From: Hyphomicrobiales bacterium
Lineage (GTDB): Bacteria > Pseudomonadota > Alphaproteobacteria > Rhizobiales > Xanthobacteraceae
DNA length: 64,000 nucleotides
Direction: 5' to 3'
NCBI GenBank assembly: GCA_003135415.1
Contig: PLBP01000005.1
Location: forward strand, 11,015-75,014
Shown here: piece after piece, positions 38,537-47,910 of the stretch
Numbering within the stretch: position 1 is the stretch's first letter
How the letters are laid out: the number at the start of each line of letters is the position of its first letter
Program-made: the position numbers and the translations under genes
The notes under the pieces: model-generated
What the model saw: only the letters and a program-made list of their open reading frames with translations
Told to the model about the DNA's origin: nothing
Databases searched by the model: none

Positions 38537-38842
38537 GCGGCACGCACTCCTTGCAAAAGCGGGGTGAGAGACAACGGCGGCGCAACTTCTGTCAAGGCAG
38601 GCGGCTCTAAAGATTATGAAATTTCTCGCTTTTTCGGATCGCCCGGAATGCTTGCGCCCCCGCCAAAACCGCGTATAAACCCGCGCTTCGCCGGTTTCGG
38701 CCGGGGGCTGAACGGATGGCCGCTTTACACGCGGCAGGGCTAATTTCCCGGCATCCCGTGTCCCCGCCTTCGAGGATTTTCGAGCCTTTCCGAGGCTCGG
38801 GGGGCTCGGCGCCGGACGGCGATCGAACAGGAAAGGCAATTC
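38537..38842. other. Divergent intergenic region between fabD and rpsF
   Basis: These 306 bases hold no gene that I can support. They must contain the fabD promoter on one strand and the ribosomal-protein promoter on the other. The part from ~38680 to 38842 would be a ~160-nt leader of rpsF. In other bacteria, S6-S18 bind such leaders to control their own synthesis; I cannot draw a convincing structure here. Confidence 0.5.
38651..38679 (+). promoter_or_regulatory. Candidate σ70-type promoter of the rpsF operon
   Basis: A -35-like cttgcg (38651-38656) and a -10-like tataaa (38674-38679) are separated by 17 bases. This fits the alphaproteobacterial vegetative pattern and lies ~165 bases upstream of rpsF. 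Confidence 0.4.
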
Positions 38843-39268
38843 ATGCCGCTTTACGAGCACATTATTCTCGCGCGTCAGGATGTGACCGCGCAGCAAGTCG
38901 AAGAATTATCCACCCAATACAAGGACGTGATCGAGAAGCACGACGGCAAGATCGTCGGCGATCTCGAATATTGGGGCGTCAAAACCCTCACCTTCCGCAT
39001 CAAGAAAAACCGCAAGGCGCACTTCGCCATGCTCCGCATCGACGCGCCGCCCGCGGCCGTCGTCGAGATGGAGCGCCTGGAGCGCATCAACGAGGACGTG
39101 ATCCGCTTCCTCACCGTCCGCGTCGATCAACACGACGAAGGTCCCTCGATCATGTTGCAGAAGCGCGACCGCGACGAGCGCCGCAGCCGTCGCGACCGCG
39201 GCGAAGGTGAGTTCGACGCTCCGGAAGGCGTCGTCGAGGAACCGGCTGCTGAGAAGACCGCGTTATGA
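38843..39268 (+). CDS. rpsF: 30S ribosomal protein S6
   Basis: bS6 binds with S18 to the platform of the 30S subunit. The 141-aa protein begins [21 protein letters not shown] and has [19 protein letters not shown]. An acidic and basic tail of ~40 residues ([20 protein letters not shown]) extends past the fold, as is usual in this order. A GGAAAGG-like site precedes the ATG. Its stop overlaps the rpsR start. Confidence 0.96.
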   Translation: MPLYEHIILARQDVTAQQVEELSTQYKDVIEKHDGKIVGDLEYWGVKTLTFRIKKNRKAHFAMLRIDAPPAAVVEMERLERINEDVIRFLTVRVDQHDEGPSIMLQKRDRDERRSRRDRGEGEFDAPEGVVEEPAAEKTAL

Positions 39269-39543
39269 GCCGCTCTGCACCTTCCGACGATGGAGGCGGT
39301 GGTGGTGGTGGTGGCGGCGGACGCCGCCCGTTCTTTCGCCGCCGCAAGACCTGCCCGTTCTCCGGCGCCAACGCGCCCAAGATCGACTACAAGGACGCCA
39401 AGCTCCTGCAGCGCTATATCTCCGAGCGCGGCAAGATCGTGCCGAGCCGCATCACGGCGGTGTCGGCGATCAAACAGCGCGAGCTTGCGTCCGCGATCAA
39501 GCGCGCGCGCTTTCTCGGGCTCCTCCCCTACGTAATCCGTTGA
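39265..39543 (+). CDS. rpsR: 30S ribosomal protein S18 with poly-Gly N-terminus
   Basis: bS18 partners S6. The 92-aa protein carries the core [20 protein letters not shown] and [12 protein letters not shown]. The first ~20 residues include a run of ten glycines, encoded by a ggt/ggc triplet array at 39295-39320, then RRPFFRRR. Such triplet runs can change length without a frameshift. The ATG overlaps the rpsF stop. Confidence 0.96.
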   Translation: MSRSAPSDDGGGGGGGGGGRRPFFRRRKTCPFSGANAPKIDYKDAKLLQRYISERGKIVPSRITAVSAIKQRELASAIKRARFLGLLPYVIR

Positions 39544-39592
39544 GGCGCAAGCCTCGGCATAAGTCGTAAGCCGCCCGGATGGTCCGGCGGCG

Positions 39593-40612
39593 ATGGTTGG
39601 GGCGGCGACGCCTCTAACCGCTCAAAAAGCGGGACAGCTGACGATGGTACAGATCGTTTTCATCGGCCTCGGCGCGGGCATCGCCTCCGCGCTCCTGTTC
39701 GCGTCGATCGCATCGGGCTCGCCGATATCGATTCTTCTGTTCTACCTCGCGCCGCTACCGATCCTCTTGGCCGGCATCGGCTGGAGCCACCTCGCCGCAC
39801 TCATCGCGGCCCTCGCCGCTGCTGCTGGTCTTGGAGTTCTGTTCGGCTTCTGGTTTCTCATCGCCCACTTCGTCGGTGTCGGCGTACCCGCCTATCTCAT
39901 CGCTTATGTCGCAATGCTCGGCCGACACGCGCCGGATGGCACGGTGGAATGGTATCCGGTAGGTAAGCTCGTGCTGTGGGCCGCCGGGATCGCGGCGGTT
40001 TCGACCGCGCTCACAATTCCCGTGTTCGGCAGCGATCTCGATTCCTACCGCTCGACGGTGAAGGAGATTTTCGAGCGCGTCATACGCCTGCAGCTCGGCA
40101 CGCCCGCTGGCGAACCGCTGAAGTTGCCGAATGGCGGCGACCCCGCCGCCGCGCTCGATCTCCTCGCAACCGTGATGCCGCCCATCGCCGCGGCGATCGC
40201 GATGCTCACCAGCCTCTTTAATCTGTGGCTGGCGGGAAGGATCGCGCGGGTGTCGGGAAGGCTCAAGCGGGCGTGGCCCGATCTTTCCGCCCTGAACTTT
40301 CCGGCGATGACGCCGGTCGCCCTCCTCGCGGCGATCGCGCTGTCGTTTCTCGCCAGCATCGTCGGCGTTGCCGCCGGCATGCTCGCGGCCTGCCTTCTGC
40401 TCGCTTACGCCATCCTCGGCTTCGTGGTCATCCATCAGCTCACCCGCCCACTCACGGCGCGCAGCGTCATCCTCGGCGCGGTGTGGCTCGTGGTGCTCTC
40501 GCTCGGGTGGCCCGCAATCGTCGTCGCCCTGGTCGGGCTCGCCGACGGGTTGCTGGACCTGCGCAAGACGAACAAACCAAATTCCAATCTTCCCCCCAAC
40601 AAACCGAACTGA
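39593..40612 (+). CDS. DUF2232 membrane protein
   Basis: A 339-aa protein with about eight hydrophobic segments and no signal peptide cleavage site. Its position between rpsR and rplI, and the stretches FIGLGAGIASALLFASIASG and LFYLAPLPILLAGIGW, fit the DUF2232 family that occupies this slot in many alphaproteobacteria. It resembles ECF-type S components only loosely. Function is unknown. Confidence 0.8.
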   Translation: MVGAATPLTAQKAGQLTMVQIVFIGLGAGIASALLFASIASGSPISILLFYLAPLPILLAGIGWSHLAALIAALAAAAGLGVLFGFWFLIAHFVGVGVPAYLIAYVAMLGRHAPDGTVEWYPVGKLVLWAAGIAAVSTALTIPVFGSDLDSYRSTVKEIFERVIRLQLGTPAGEPLKLPNGGDPAAALDLLATVMPPIAAAIAMLTSLFNLWLAGRIARVSGRLKRAWPDLSALNFPAMTPVALLAAIALSFLASIVGVAAGMLAACLLLAYAILGFVVIHQLTRPLTARSVILGAVWLVVLSLGWPAIVVALVGLADGLLDLRKTNKPNSNLPPNKPN

Positions 40613-40627
40613 ACGAAGGAGCCTGCC

Positions 40628-41380
40628 ATGGAAGTTATCTTGATCGAACGCGTCGCCAAGCTCGGCCAGATCGGCGAGGTCGTGCGCGTGCGCAGCGGTT
40701 TCGCGCGCAACTTTCTCCTGCCGCAGGGTAAGGCGCTCCGCGCCACCAAGGAAAACCGCGAGCGCTTCGAAAGCATCAGGGCGGAGCTGGAGGCGAAGAA
40801 CGCCCATAAGAAATCGGGCGCCGACGTAGTCGCGAAAAGTCTCGACGGCCAGAGCTTCGTGCTCATCCGGCAGGCGGGCGAGAACGGCCAACTCTACGGC
40901 TCGGTCTCCGCACGGGACATCATGCAGGCGCTGTCCGCCAAGGAATTCGAGGTCTCGCGCCAGCAGATCGTGCTCAACATGCCGATCAAGACGATCGGCT
41001 TGCACAAGCTGCCGGTCGAGTTGCACCCCGAGGTCGAGGTCATCATCACGGTGAACGTCGCCCGCAGCCCCGACGAGGCGGCGCGCCAGGCAAAGGGCGA
41101 GGATCTCCGGATCGCGCGGAGCGACGAGGAAGAAGCGCGCGCCGAGGCGGGGATAGCGGCGGGGAAATTCTTCGAGCGCGGAGAGGACGGCGAGCCGCCA
41201 CGGGAGAGGAAGCCGCGGCGCGAAAACAGGGTGAAGGCCGAAGACAAGGCCGATGCAGAGGCGGACGCGAAGCCCACGGCCAAGGCTCTGCGCGGCCAGA
41301 AACAGGCTTCACCTGCGGCCGGAGAGGCCGACGCCAAGCCCGCGAAGAAGCCGAAGAAGGAGAAGCCGGCAAAGGAGTGA
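40628..41380 (+). CDS. rplI: 50S ribosomal protein L9 with long charged C-terminal extension
   Basis: bL9 is a two-domain protein at the base of the L1 stalk. The first ~150 residues are canonical ([34 protein letters not shown]). About 100 further residues are rich in Glu, Lys, Arg and Ala ([18 protein letters not shown] to [11 protein letters not shown]). Extensions are usual in this order, but this one is long at 250 aa in total. It is the last gene of the S6 operon. Confidence 0.95.
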   Translation: MEVILIERVAKLGQIGEVVRVRSGFARNFLLPQGKALRATKENRERFESIRAELEAKNAHKKSGADVVAKSLDGQSFVLIRQAGENGQLYGSVSARDIMQALSAKEFEVSRQQIVLNMPIKTIGLHKLPVELHPEVEVIITVNVARSPDEAARQAKGEDLRIARSDEEEARAEAGIAAGKFFERGEDGEPPRERKPRRENRVKAEDKADAEADAKPTAKALRGQKQASPAAGEADAKPAKKPKKEKPAKE

Positions 41381-41431
41381 GGCCCTTGGTCAGCCCGGCG
41401 GGGCCGAATATCATCCATTTGGTCACCCTCG

Positions 41432-41450
41432 CCGTCCGCCTTTCGGACGG
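41432..41450 (+). terminator. Possible terminator hairpin after rplI
   Basis: The arms ccgtccg (41432-41438) and cggacgg (41444-41450) pair perfectly with a 5-base loop. No clear T run follows, so it may be a pause or a processing site and not a full Rho-independent terminator. Confidence 0.35.
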
Positions 41451-41599
41451 TTGTGGGCCGGGCGGCTCTTTCTTCGGTGTTTCCCCGGCGGCGCCTTGTC
41501 GCAGCGGAAGACCGCGAACTTCGTTATCGGTTCAATTTTACGAAAGGATTGAGCGTTAATGTGCGGGCGGTTTTGCTCCTCGGAAGGGGCGCCACGGCC

Positions 41600-41866
41600 A
41601 TGGTCGAGTACAGAAAACATACACGCCACCGCACGTTGAAGGGCGGAAAAATTATCTACAACCGGCGGCTGACGGTGATCGATTGCGTGATCCGCAACCT
41701 GTCGCCAGGGGGCGCGTGTCTGGAAGTGGACACGCATTATTTGCCTGACGAATTCGACCTTTCGATCCCGATCGATGGCGCCAAGCACCACTGCCGGGTG
41801 GCGTGGCGGACGCCGAACCGCGTCGGCGTCGCCTTCGGGGATACCGGCGCCGACCGCGCGGCTTAA
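41600..41866 (+). CDS. PilZ-domain protein (c-di-GMP receptor-like)
   Basis: An 88-aa single-domain PilZ protein. The c-di-GMP contacts are suggested by the basic N-terminus YRKHTRHRTLKGGKI and by RNLSPGGACLEVD, which fits the NxSxxG pattern. I start at the ATG at 41600; the frame is open upstream from 41453 but that part has no conservation that I recognise. It stands alone between rplI and the convergent MFS gene. Confidence 0.8.
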   Translation: MVEYRKHTRHRTLKGGKIIYNRRLTVIDCVIRNLSPGGACLEVDTHYLPDEFDLSIPIDGAKHHCRVAWRTPNRVGVAFGDTGADRAA

Positions 41867-41893
41867 AAAAATGGCCCGGCGGGGAGCCGGGCC
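41865..41893 (-). terminator. Rho-independent terminator for the MFS gene
   Basis: On the minus strand an 8-base GC stem (ggcccggc paired with gccgggcc, 41873-41893) is followed by a run of T (the aaaaaa at 41865-41870 on the plus strand). It stands ~110 bases after the stop of the MFS gene. The stem could also serve the convergent PilZ gene, but no T run follows on that side. Confidence 0.65.
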
Positions 41894-42001
41894 TGGGGGT
41901 CTTGGCTGAGTTTTCGAACGCTCCTTATTTAGACATTCTTGATGACGCTCCGATGACCGCCCGCCCGCTTGTGGACAACGGTGTCACATCGGCCCGTACA
42001 C

Positions 42002-43294
42002 TCAGGCTGGCATTGATTGGGCGGCCGCAGGCTGCCGCTTGCCGAGCAGCATGAAGGTCGCGATCAGGCCGCAAAGTGCCGCGAACGACATCCATAGGCC
42101 CGGTGCCGCCTTGTTTCCGGTCGCCTCGATCAGCGCGGTCGAAATCGCCGGTGTGAAGCCGCCAAAGAGTGCCGTTGCCAGACTATAGGCGAGCGAAAAT
42201 CCGGCGGTGCGGACGTCCGCAGGCATCACTTCGGTGAGCGTCACCACCATGGCGCCGTTGTAGCTGCCGTAGAGAAACGACAGCCACAGCTCGGCGGCGA
42301 GCATGCGCTCGAAGCTCGGTTCCGCCACCAACCACGAAAGGGCGGGATAGGCGGTGAGGATCGTCAATATCGTGAAGCCCAACAGCACGGGCTTACGGCC
42401 GATGCGGTCCGATACCGCACCCCAGAGCGGAAGCCAGGCGAGATTCGAAACTCCGACCGCGAAGGTGACGATCAGGCTGTCGGCATCGGTGAGTTTGAGC
42501 ACGTTCTTGCCGAAAGTCGGCGTATAGACCGTGATGAGATAGAACGACACGGTCGTCATCACGACGAGCAGCGTACCGGCAAGCACGATCCGCCAGTTCA
42601 CGAGCATATCGCGGTAGATTTCGGCAAGGCCCGGATGATGCTTCTTCGCCAGGAACACCTCGGTTTCGGCGAGCGATTGCCGGATGACGAAAATGATCGG
42701 CACGATCATGCAGCCGACGAAGAACGGCACGCGCCAGCCCCAATCGCTGATCGCCGCCGGATCGAGATACCGGTTGAGCGCGTAGCCGATCGCCGCCGCG
42801 ACGATGATCGCCACCTGCTGGCTGCCGGACTGCCAGCTCACATAGAATCCTTTATTCCCCGGCGTTGCCATCTCCGAGAGATAGACCGAGACGCCACCAA
42901 GCTCGGCGCCCGCGGAAAAACCCTGCAACAGGCGGCCGATCAAGACGAGGGCGGGGGCCGCGAACCCGATCGTCGCATAGCCCGGCACAAAGGCGATCAG
43001 AATCGTGCCGCAGGCCATGATGGCAAGCGTCGTGATCAGGCCCTTGCGGCGGCCGACCCGATCGACATAACCCCCGAGCACGATCGCGCCCAAGGGCCGC
43101 ATCAAAAAGCCCGCGCCGAAGGTCATCAGGGTCAGCATCAGCGAGGCGAATTGGTTATCGAGCGGGAAAAAGGTCTTGGCGATGTAGATGGCGTAGAAGC
43201 CGAACAGGAAGAAATCGAACATTTCGAGGAAATTGCCGCTGGTCACCCGCAGCACGGTCGCGAGTCTGGATTGCGATCCACTCATCACAGCCAT
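42002..43294 (-). CDS. MFS transporter, citrate/metabolite:H+ symporter family
   Basis: A 430-aa, 12-helix carrier. [20 protein letters not shown] at the N-terminus, [13 protein letters not shown] after helix 2 and [19 protein letters not shown] in helix 4 are typical of the metabolite:H+ symporter subfamily (citrate, tricarballylate, dicarboxylates). The substrate is not shown. It is a single gene, divergent from cfa. Confidence 0.85.
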   Translation of the reverse strand: MAVMSGSQSRLATVLRVTSGNFLEMFDFFLFGFYAIYIAKTFFPLDNQFASLMLTLMTFGAGFLMRPLGAIVLGGYVDRVGRRKGLITTLAIMACGTILIAFVPGYATIGFAAPALVLIGRLLQGFSAGAELGGVSVYLSEMATPGNKGFYVSWQSGSQQVAIIVAAAIGYALNRYLDPAAISDWGWRVPFFVGCMIVPIIFVIRQSLAETEVFLAKKHHPGLAEIYRDMLVNWRIVLAGTLLVVMTTVSFYLITVYTPTFGKNVLKLTDADSLIVTFAVGVSNLAWLPLWGAVSDRIGRKPVLLGFTILTILTAYPALSWLVAEPSFERMLAAELWLSFLYGSYNGAMVVTLTEVMPADVRTAGFSLAYSLATALFGGFTPAISTALIEATGNKAAPGLWMSFAALCGLIATFMLLGKRQPAAAQSMPA

Positions 43295-43480
43295 GACGCT
43301 CCCTCATATGATTTAGCGCTCGTTCCGGCGGAAACCGAGCATGCTTTCCGAAAGCCTACACCCGCGGGGAACAATTGCCGATTGCCCTCGTTAGAAAGCT
43401 TTGCTTTAATTTGGTCCGACGCCGAGGTGGAGGGTTAGGGGCCAAGGCAATTTTGAGAACGGTTGAGGGCGCGTTCAGTC

Positions 43481-44740
43481 ATGGAGCGGTGGCTCAAACG
43501 CATACTCGGAAAGCGTGTTCAACGGGGCACGCTGAAGGTTTCACTCGGCCCGAAGCATGCATTCACGGTCGGTGACGGGACCGGTAAGCCGATTGCCATT
43601 GCCTTCGACCGCCCCGCCACCCTGTTGTGGATTCTGACCGACCCCGATCTCAAACTCGGCGAAGCCTATATGGACGGCAGCCTCCGCGTCACCGAGGGCT
43701 CGCTCGCCGACTTCCTCGACCTCGTCGAATCGCAAAACCCGGCTTCGCCGACATTTGCCTCGCTCATGCTCGCCGGCGCCCGCTATCTCGGCCGCCGCGC
43801 CGCACAATTCAATCCGCGCGGGCGGGCACGCAAGAACGTGCACCACCACTACGACCTCGACGGCCGGCTCTATTCGCTCTTCCTCGACGCCGACCGGCAA
43901 TATTCTTGCGCGTATTTCGAGGACGAGAGCATGACGCTGGATGACGCGCAGATCGCGAAGAAGCGCCATCTCGCCGCGAAGCTCTTGGTGAATAAGCCGG
44001 GCCTGCGCGTTCTCGACATCGGCTCGGGATGGGGCGGCCTTGGGCTTTATCTGTCGGAAATCGCTGGCGCACGGCACGTCACCGGCGTCACGCTGTCCGA
44101 CGAACAAGCCGCCGCTGCCCGGGCGCGGGTGGCCGAACACGGGCTCAAGGGAAAGGTCGAGTTCCGCCTGCAGGATTACCGGGATATCGACGAGAGCTTC
44201 GACCGCGTCATTTCGGTCGGCATGTTCGAGCATGTCGGCATCAATCATTACGGCACTTTCTTCCGCAAGATCGCGGACATGCTGAACGAGGACGGGGTGG
44301 CGCTGGTGCACTCGATCGGCCGCTCGGGGCGGCCGTCGACGACCAGCGCCTGGATCAAGAAATACATTTTCCCCGGCGGCTATATCCCGTCGCTGTCCGA
44401 GGTCATGCCCTCGGTCGAGCGCTCGGGCCTCGTCGTCACCGACGTCGAGATCTTGCGGCTGCACTACGCCGAGACGCTAAAGGCATGGCGCGAGCGCTTC
44501 CTCGCCCGGCGCGAGGAAATGGCGGCGCTCTATGACGAGCGCTTCTGCCGCATGTGGGAATTCTACTTGGCGGGATCGGAAATGGCCTTCCGCCACCAAG
44601 GGATGGTGGTATTCCAGATTCAACTGGCCAAGCGCCAAGGAGCGGTGCCGCTCACGCGCGACTATATTGGTCAGGCCGAGGAGCGGCTGCGTTCGGCCGA
44701 GCGGCGGACGAAGCCGCTATTGCGGCTCGCGGGCGAGTAA
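43481..44740 (+). CDS. cfa: Cyclopropane-fatty-acyl-phospholipid synthase
   Basis: Cfa methylates the double bond of membrane phospholipid acyl chains with SAM. I start at the ATG at 43481 (MERWLKRILGKR). The 419-aa protein has FNPRGRARKNVHHHYDLDG, the SAM motif VLDIGSGWGGLGLYLSE, VGMFEHVGINHYGTFF and IFPGGYIPSLSEV, all family signatures. It diverges from the MFS gene. In this group it is often stress- or stationary-phase-induced, but no promoter is clear here. Confidence 0.93.
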   Translation: MERWLKRILGKRVQRGTLKVSLGPKHAFTVGDGTGKPIAIAFDRPATLLWILTDPDLKLGEAYMDGSLRVTEGSLADFLDLVESQNPASPTFASLMLAGARYLGRRAAQFNPRGRARKNVHHHYDLDGRLYSLFLDADRQYSCAYFEDESMTLDDAQIAKKRHLAAKLLVNKPGLRVLDIGSGWGGLGLYLSEIAGARHVTGVTLSDEQAAAARARVAEHGLKGKVEFRLQDYRDIDESFDRVISVGMFEHVGINHYGTFFRKIADMLNEDGVALVHSIGRSGRPSTTSAWIKKYIFPGGYIPSLSEVMPSVERSGLVVTDVEILRLHYAETLKAWRERFLARREEMAALYDERFCRMWEFYLAGSEMAFRHQGMVVFQIQLAKRQGAVPLTRDYIGQAEERLRSAERRTKPLLRLAGE

Positions 44741-44915
44741 GCGCCCAAAACTGCCGCTGCATTTTCTTCACAGTCAAGCTCGAATCTTTTTTCGCACACA
44801 GTTGCGCCTATCATGTGAATTGGTGGGATGAGTCGCGTATTCGCGTCGGCATTCCTTGCCTTCGTGTTAAGCCGGTTTTGCCACAGTTCAAAATAGATAG
44901 ATCTGACTTGCCGCC

Positions 44916-46412
44916 ATGGCCCTCGAATCGACCCTGCGAAAAGTTATCGACCAGCCGGAACCGAGTTACCGGCAGGCGCCGCACAACGTCGAGGCGGAGC
45001 AGGCGTTGCTCGGCGCCATCCTCATCAACAACGAGGCGTTCTACCGCGTCTCGGATTTTCTCGAGCCGAAACATTTCTTCGAGCCGATCCACGCGAAAAT
45101 CTACGAGGTGGCGGCGAGCATCATCCGCGCCGGCAAGATCGCGACCCCGGTCACGTTAAAGACGTTCCTGCCGCCCGACGCCGACATCGCCGGGCTTTCG
45201 CCGCCGCAATATCTCGCCCGCATCGCCGCCGAGGCGACGACCATCATCAACGCCGAGGATTACGGCCGCACAATCTACGATCTCGCGACGCGGCGCGATC
45301 TCATTCAGATCGGCGAGAACATGGTGAACGTCGCCTATGAGGCGCCGGTCGACTTCGCACCGCAAACGCAGATCGAAGAGGTCGAGCGGCAGCTTTACGC
45401 GCTCGCCGAAACCGGCCGTTACGACGGCGGGTTCCTCCGATTCTCCGACGCGCTGAAGGACGCCGTCGATCTCGCGAGCAAGGCCTATCAGCGCGACGGC
45501 CATTTGTCGGGGCTCGCCACCGGCCTTCTTGACCTCGATCAATTGATGGGCGGTCTGCAGCCGTCCGACCTTGTCATCCTCGCCGGCCGACCCGGCATGG
45601 GAAAGACGGCACTTGCGACCAACGTCGCCTACAACGTCGCGGTCGATTACCGCGGCAAGCCTAAGCCTGACGGCTCGATCGAAACCGTCTCCGGCGGCAT
45701 CGTCGGCTTCTTCTCGCTCGAAATGTCGGCCGAACAGCTCGCGACCCGCATCCTTTCCGAGCAGACCGAAATCCCCTCCTCGCGCGTGCGGCGCGGCGAC
45801 ATTTCGGAGGCGGACTTCTCCAAGCTCGCCGCGGCCGCGCAGACGATGCAGTCGATCCCGCTCTTCATCGACGAGACCGGCGGCATTTCGATCGCGCAAC
45901 TGGCCGCGCGCGCGCGGCGGCTCAAGCGCCAGCGCGGGCTCGACCTGATGATCGTCGATTACCTGCAATTGCTTTCCGGCTCGACGCGGCGCGCGATGGA
46001 GGGCCGCGTGCAAGAGGTGACTGAAATCACCACCGGCCTCAAGGCGCTGGCGAAGGAACTCGCGGTGCCGATCCTGGCGCTGTCGCAGCTCTCGCGTCAG
46101 GTCGAATCGCGCGACGACAAGCGGCCGCAGCTCTCGGACTTGCGCGAATCGGGCTCGATCGAGCAGGACGCCGACGTCGTGTTGTTCGTATTCCGCGAAG
46201 AATATTATTTGAAAAACAAGGAGCCGCGCGAAGGCTCGGAGGAATGGTTCAAGTGGGAGGCGGACATGAAAGCCGCCGAGAACCGCGCCGAGCTCATCAT
46301 CGGCAAACAGCGTCACGGACCGACCGGCACCGTGAAGCTCTCGTTCGAGGCGCATGTCACGCGTTTTGGCAACCTCGCGCGCGAGGATCGCCTGCCGGAG
46401 CGGACGCGGTAA
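44916..46412 (+). CDS. dnaB: Replicative DNA helicase DnaB
   Basis: DnaB unwinds DNA ahead of the replisome as a hexamer. The 498-aa protein has the N-terminal collar domain (APHNVEAEQALLGAIL), Walker A GRPGMGKTA (224-232), Walker B around LDLMIVDYLQLLSG and the conserved LSQLSRQVE. It is followed by a strong hairpin. Confidence 0.96.
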   Translation: MALESTLRKVIDQPEPSYRQAPHNVEAEQALLGAILINNEAFYRVSDFLEPKHFFEPIHAKIYEVAASIIRAGKIATPVTLKTFLPPDADIAGLSPPQYLARIAAEATTIINAEDYGRTIYDLATRRDLIQIGENMVNVAYEAPVDFAPQTQIEEVERQLYALAETGRYDGGFLRFSDALKDAVDLASKAYQRDGHLSGLATGLLDLDQLMGGLQPSDLVILAGRPGMGKTALATNVAYNVAVDYRGKPKPDGSIETVSGGIVGFFSLEMSAEQLATRILSEQTEIPSSRVRRGDISEADFSKLAAAAQTMQSIPLFIDETGGISIAQLAARARRLKRQRGLDLMIVDYLQLLSGSTRRAMEGRVQEVTEITTGLKALAKELAVPILALSQLSRQVESRDDKRPQLSDLRESGSIEQDADVVLFVFREEYYLKNKEPREGSEEWFKWEADMKAAENRAELIIGKQRHGPTGTVKLSFEAHVTRFGNLAREDRLPERTR

Positions 46413-46417
46413 GCGTC

Positions 46418-46446
46418 TTATCCCTCCCCGCCTCGGGGAGGGATAA
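46418..46446. terminator. Perfect 13-bp hairpin between convergent genes
   Basis: The arms ttatccctccccg (46418-46430) and cggggagggataa (46434-46446) pair without mismatch around a 3-base loop. It lies right after the dnaB stop and just past the end of the convergent small gene, so it can serve both. No long T run follows, which lowers confidence in a classic terminator. Confidence 0.55.
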
Positions 46447-46461
46447 ATTGCGCGATCAAAA

Positions 46462-46611
46462 CTAATGCCGCTTGAAATACTGCACTTCGCGCTCGTGCTT
46501 CTCGGCAGCTCCGCGCGTCGTGAAGGTGCCGAGATTGCGGCGGCGTCCGTTTTTCGGATTTAGCTTGCGGGAATAAAGCCGGTATTTGCCGGATTTCAGT
46601 TTGCGGATCAT
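46462..46611 (-). CDS. Conserved small basic protein (49 aa)
   Basis: The product MIRKLKSGKYRLYSRKLN... ends AAEKHEREVQYFKRH. An AGGAGG stands 5 bases before the ATG at 46611, which is a better fit than the ATG one codon upstream. The pattern KxGKYRLYS...GTF.TR..AEKHER resembles the short arm-type DNA-binding module seen at the N-terminus of tyrosine recombinases, but here it is free-standing. Similar ~50-aa proteins are widespread in proteobacteria. The function is unknown. Confidence 0.75.
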   Translation of the reverse strand: MIRKLKSGKYRLYSRKLNPKNGRRRNLGTFTTRGAAEKHEREVQYFKRH

Positions 46612-46729
46612 CATCGCCTCCTGTGCGGACCTTTTACCTGCCGCGGCCCGAATTGCGCCACGCCGATCCTGCATCCACAACGATCGAGGATACGCTAAGG
46701 TTCGCCTGGATCGTGTCGAGAGCCGAAAA

Positions 46730-47896
46730 ATGAGCCAGAAAACCGCCGCCCGCGTAAAGCCCGAAGAGGCCGAGACCGCCTTCGGCCCCGGCGACGCCGA
46801 AACAGGCGGCTTATTGACCGTCGATTTGAACGCGCTCGCCGCGAACTATCGCGACCTCGCCGCGCGCGCGAAACCGGCGGAGTGCGCGGCGGTGGTGAAG
46901 GCCGACGCCTACGGCATCGGGCTCAAGCCCGCCACCGCGGCACTCGCCAGCGCCGGCTGCAAGACTTTCTTCGTGGCGCTCATCGACGAAGCGTTGAAGC
47001 TCCGCACCGTCGCGCCCGATGCCGCGATCTATGTGTTGAACGGACTCAACCCGGGCACCGCCGGCGCCTTCCGCGACATCGATGCGCGGCCGGTGCTGGG
47101 CTCCATGCTCGAAGTGGAGGAGTGGGATGCCGCCGCGCGCGCGGCGAAGGAGCCGCTCCCGGCCGCGATCCATATCGACACCGGCATGTCGCGCCACGGA
47201 CTTTCCGCCGACGAGGCAAACGCGCTCGCGGCAAAGCTGAAAAGCCTCGCCTTCAAGCCCTCGCTGGTGATGAGCCACTTCGCCCGCGCCGACGAGGCCG
47301 GTCGGCCGATGACTTTGAGGCAGATCGCGGATTTCAAGGCGCTCGCAGCAAAGTTTCTCGGCGTTACGGCGTCGCTCGCAAATTCCGCCGGGTTGCTCGC
47401 ATATCCCGATGCGCGCTTCGATCTCGTGCGCCCCGGCATCTCGCTCTATGGCGGCCGCGCGCTGATCGAGGGCGACAATCCGATGCAGCCGGTGGTGCGG
47501 CTCGACGTGAAGATCGTCCAGGTGCGGAAGGCCAAAGCCGGCGACAGCGTCGGCTATGGCGGCGAGTTCAAGCTCACGCGGGATAGCCGCCTCGCAGTGC
47601 TGTCGGCGGGCTACGCCGACGGCATTCCGCGCGCGTCGGGCTCGACCAACGAGAAGCGCGGCATCGAAGCCGTGGTCGCGGGCAAGCGCTGCCCAACCGT
47701 CGGCCGCGTGTCGATGGACCTCGTCGTGATCGACGTCACCGAACTCCCCGAGGGCGCGGTCAAGCGTGGCGATCTCGCGACCTTGCTCGGCGAAGGGATT
47801 TCGGTCGACGATCTCGCCGCCCCTTCGGGAACGGTGGGCTACGAGGTGCTGACGCGGCTGGGCAGCCGCTATCGGCGCACTTATATTGGCGGCTGA
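46730..47896 (+). CDS. alr: Alanine racemase
   Basis: Alr converts L- to D-alanine with PLP for cell-wall synthesis. I start at the ATG at 46730 (MSQKTAARVKPEEAE). The 388-aa protein has the PLP lysine in AAVVKADAYGIGL (Lys57), the NSAGLL stretch, and the second catalytic Tyr in GDSVGYGGEFKL. GRVSMDLVVIDVT is also conserved. It starts on the plus strand, divergent from the small basic protein. Confidence 0.94.
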   Translation: MSQKTAARVKPEEAETAFGPGDAETGGLLTVDLNALAANYRDLAARAKPAECAAVVKADAYGIGLKPATAALASAGCKTFFVALIDEALKLRTVAPDAAIYVLNGLNPGTAGAFRDIDARPVLGSMLEVEEWDAAARAAKEPLPAAIHIDTGMSRHGLSADEANALAAKLKSLAFKPSLVMSHFARADEAGRPMTLRQIADFKALAAKFLGVTASLANSAGLLAYPDARFDLVRPGISLYGGRALIEGDNPMQPVVRLDVKIVQVRKAKAGDSVGYGGEFKLTRDSRLAVLSAGYADGIPRASGSTNEKRGIEAVVAGKRCPTVGRVSMDLVVIDVTELPEGAVKRGDLATLLGEGISVDDLAAPSGTVGYEVLTRLGSRYRRTYIGG

Positions 47897-47910
47897 AAGA
47901 AAATTTTCGA

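Noticed and set aside
38680..38842. S6-S18 autoregulatory RNA in the rpsF leader
   Set aside because: The leader has suitable length and position, but I could not draw a structure with the expected conserved bulge, so I do not call it.
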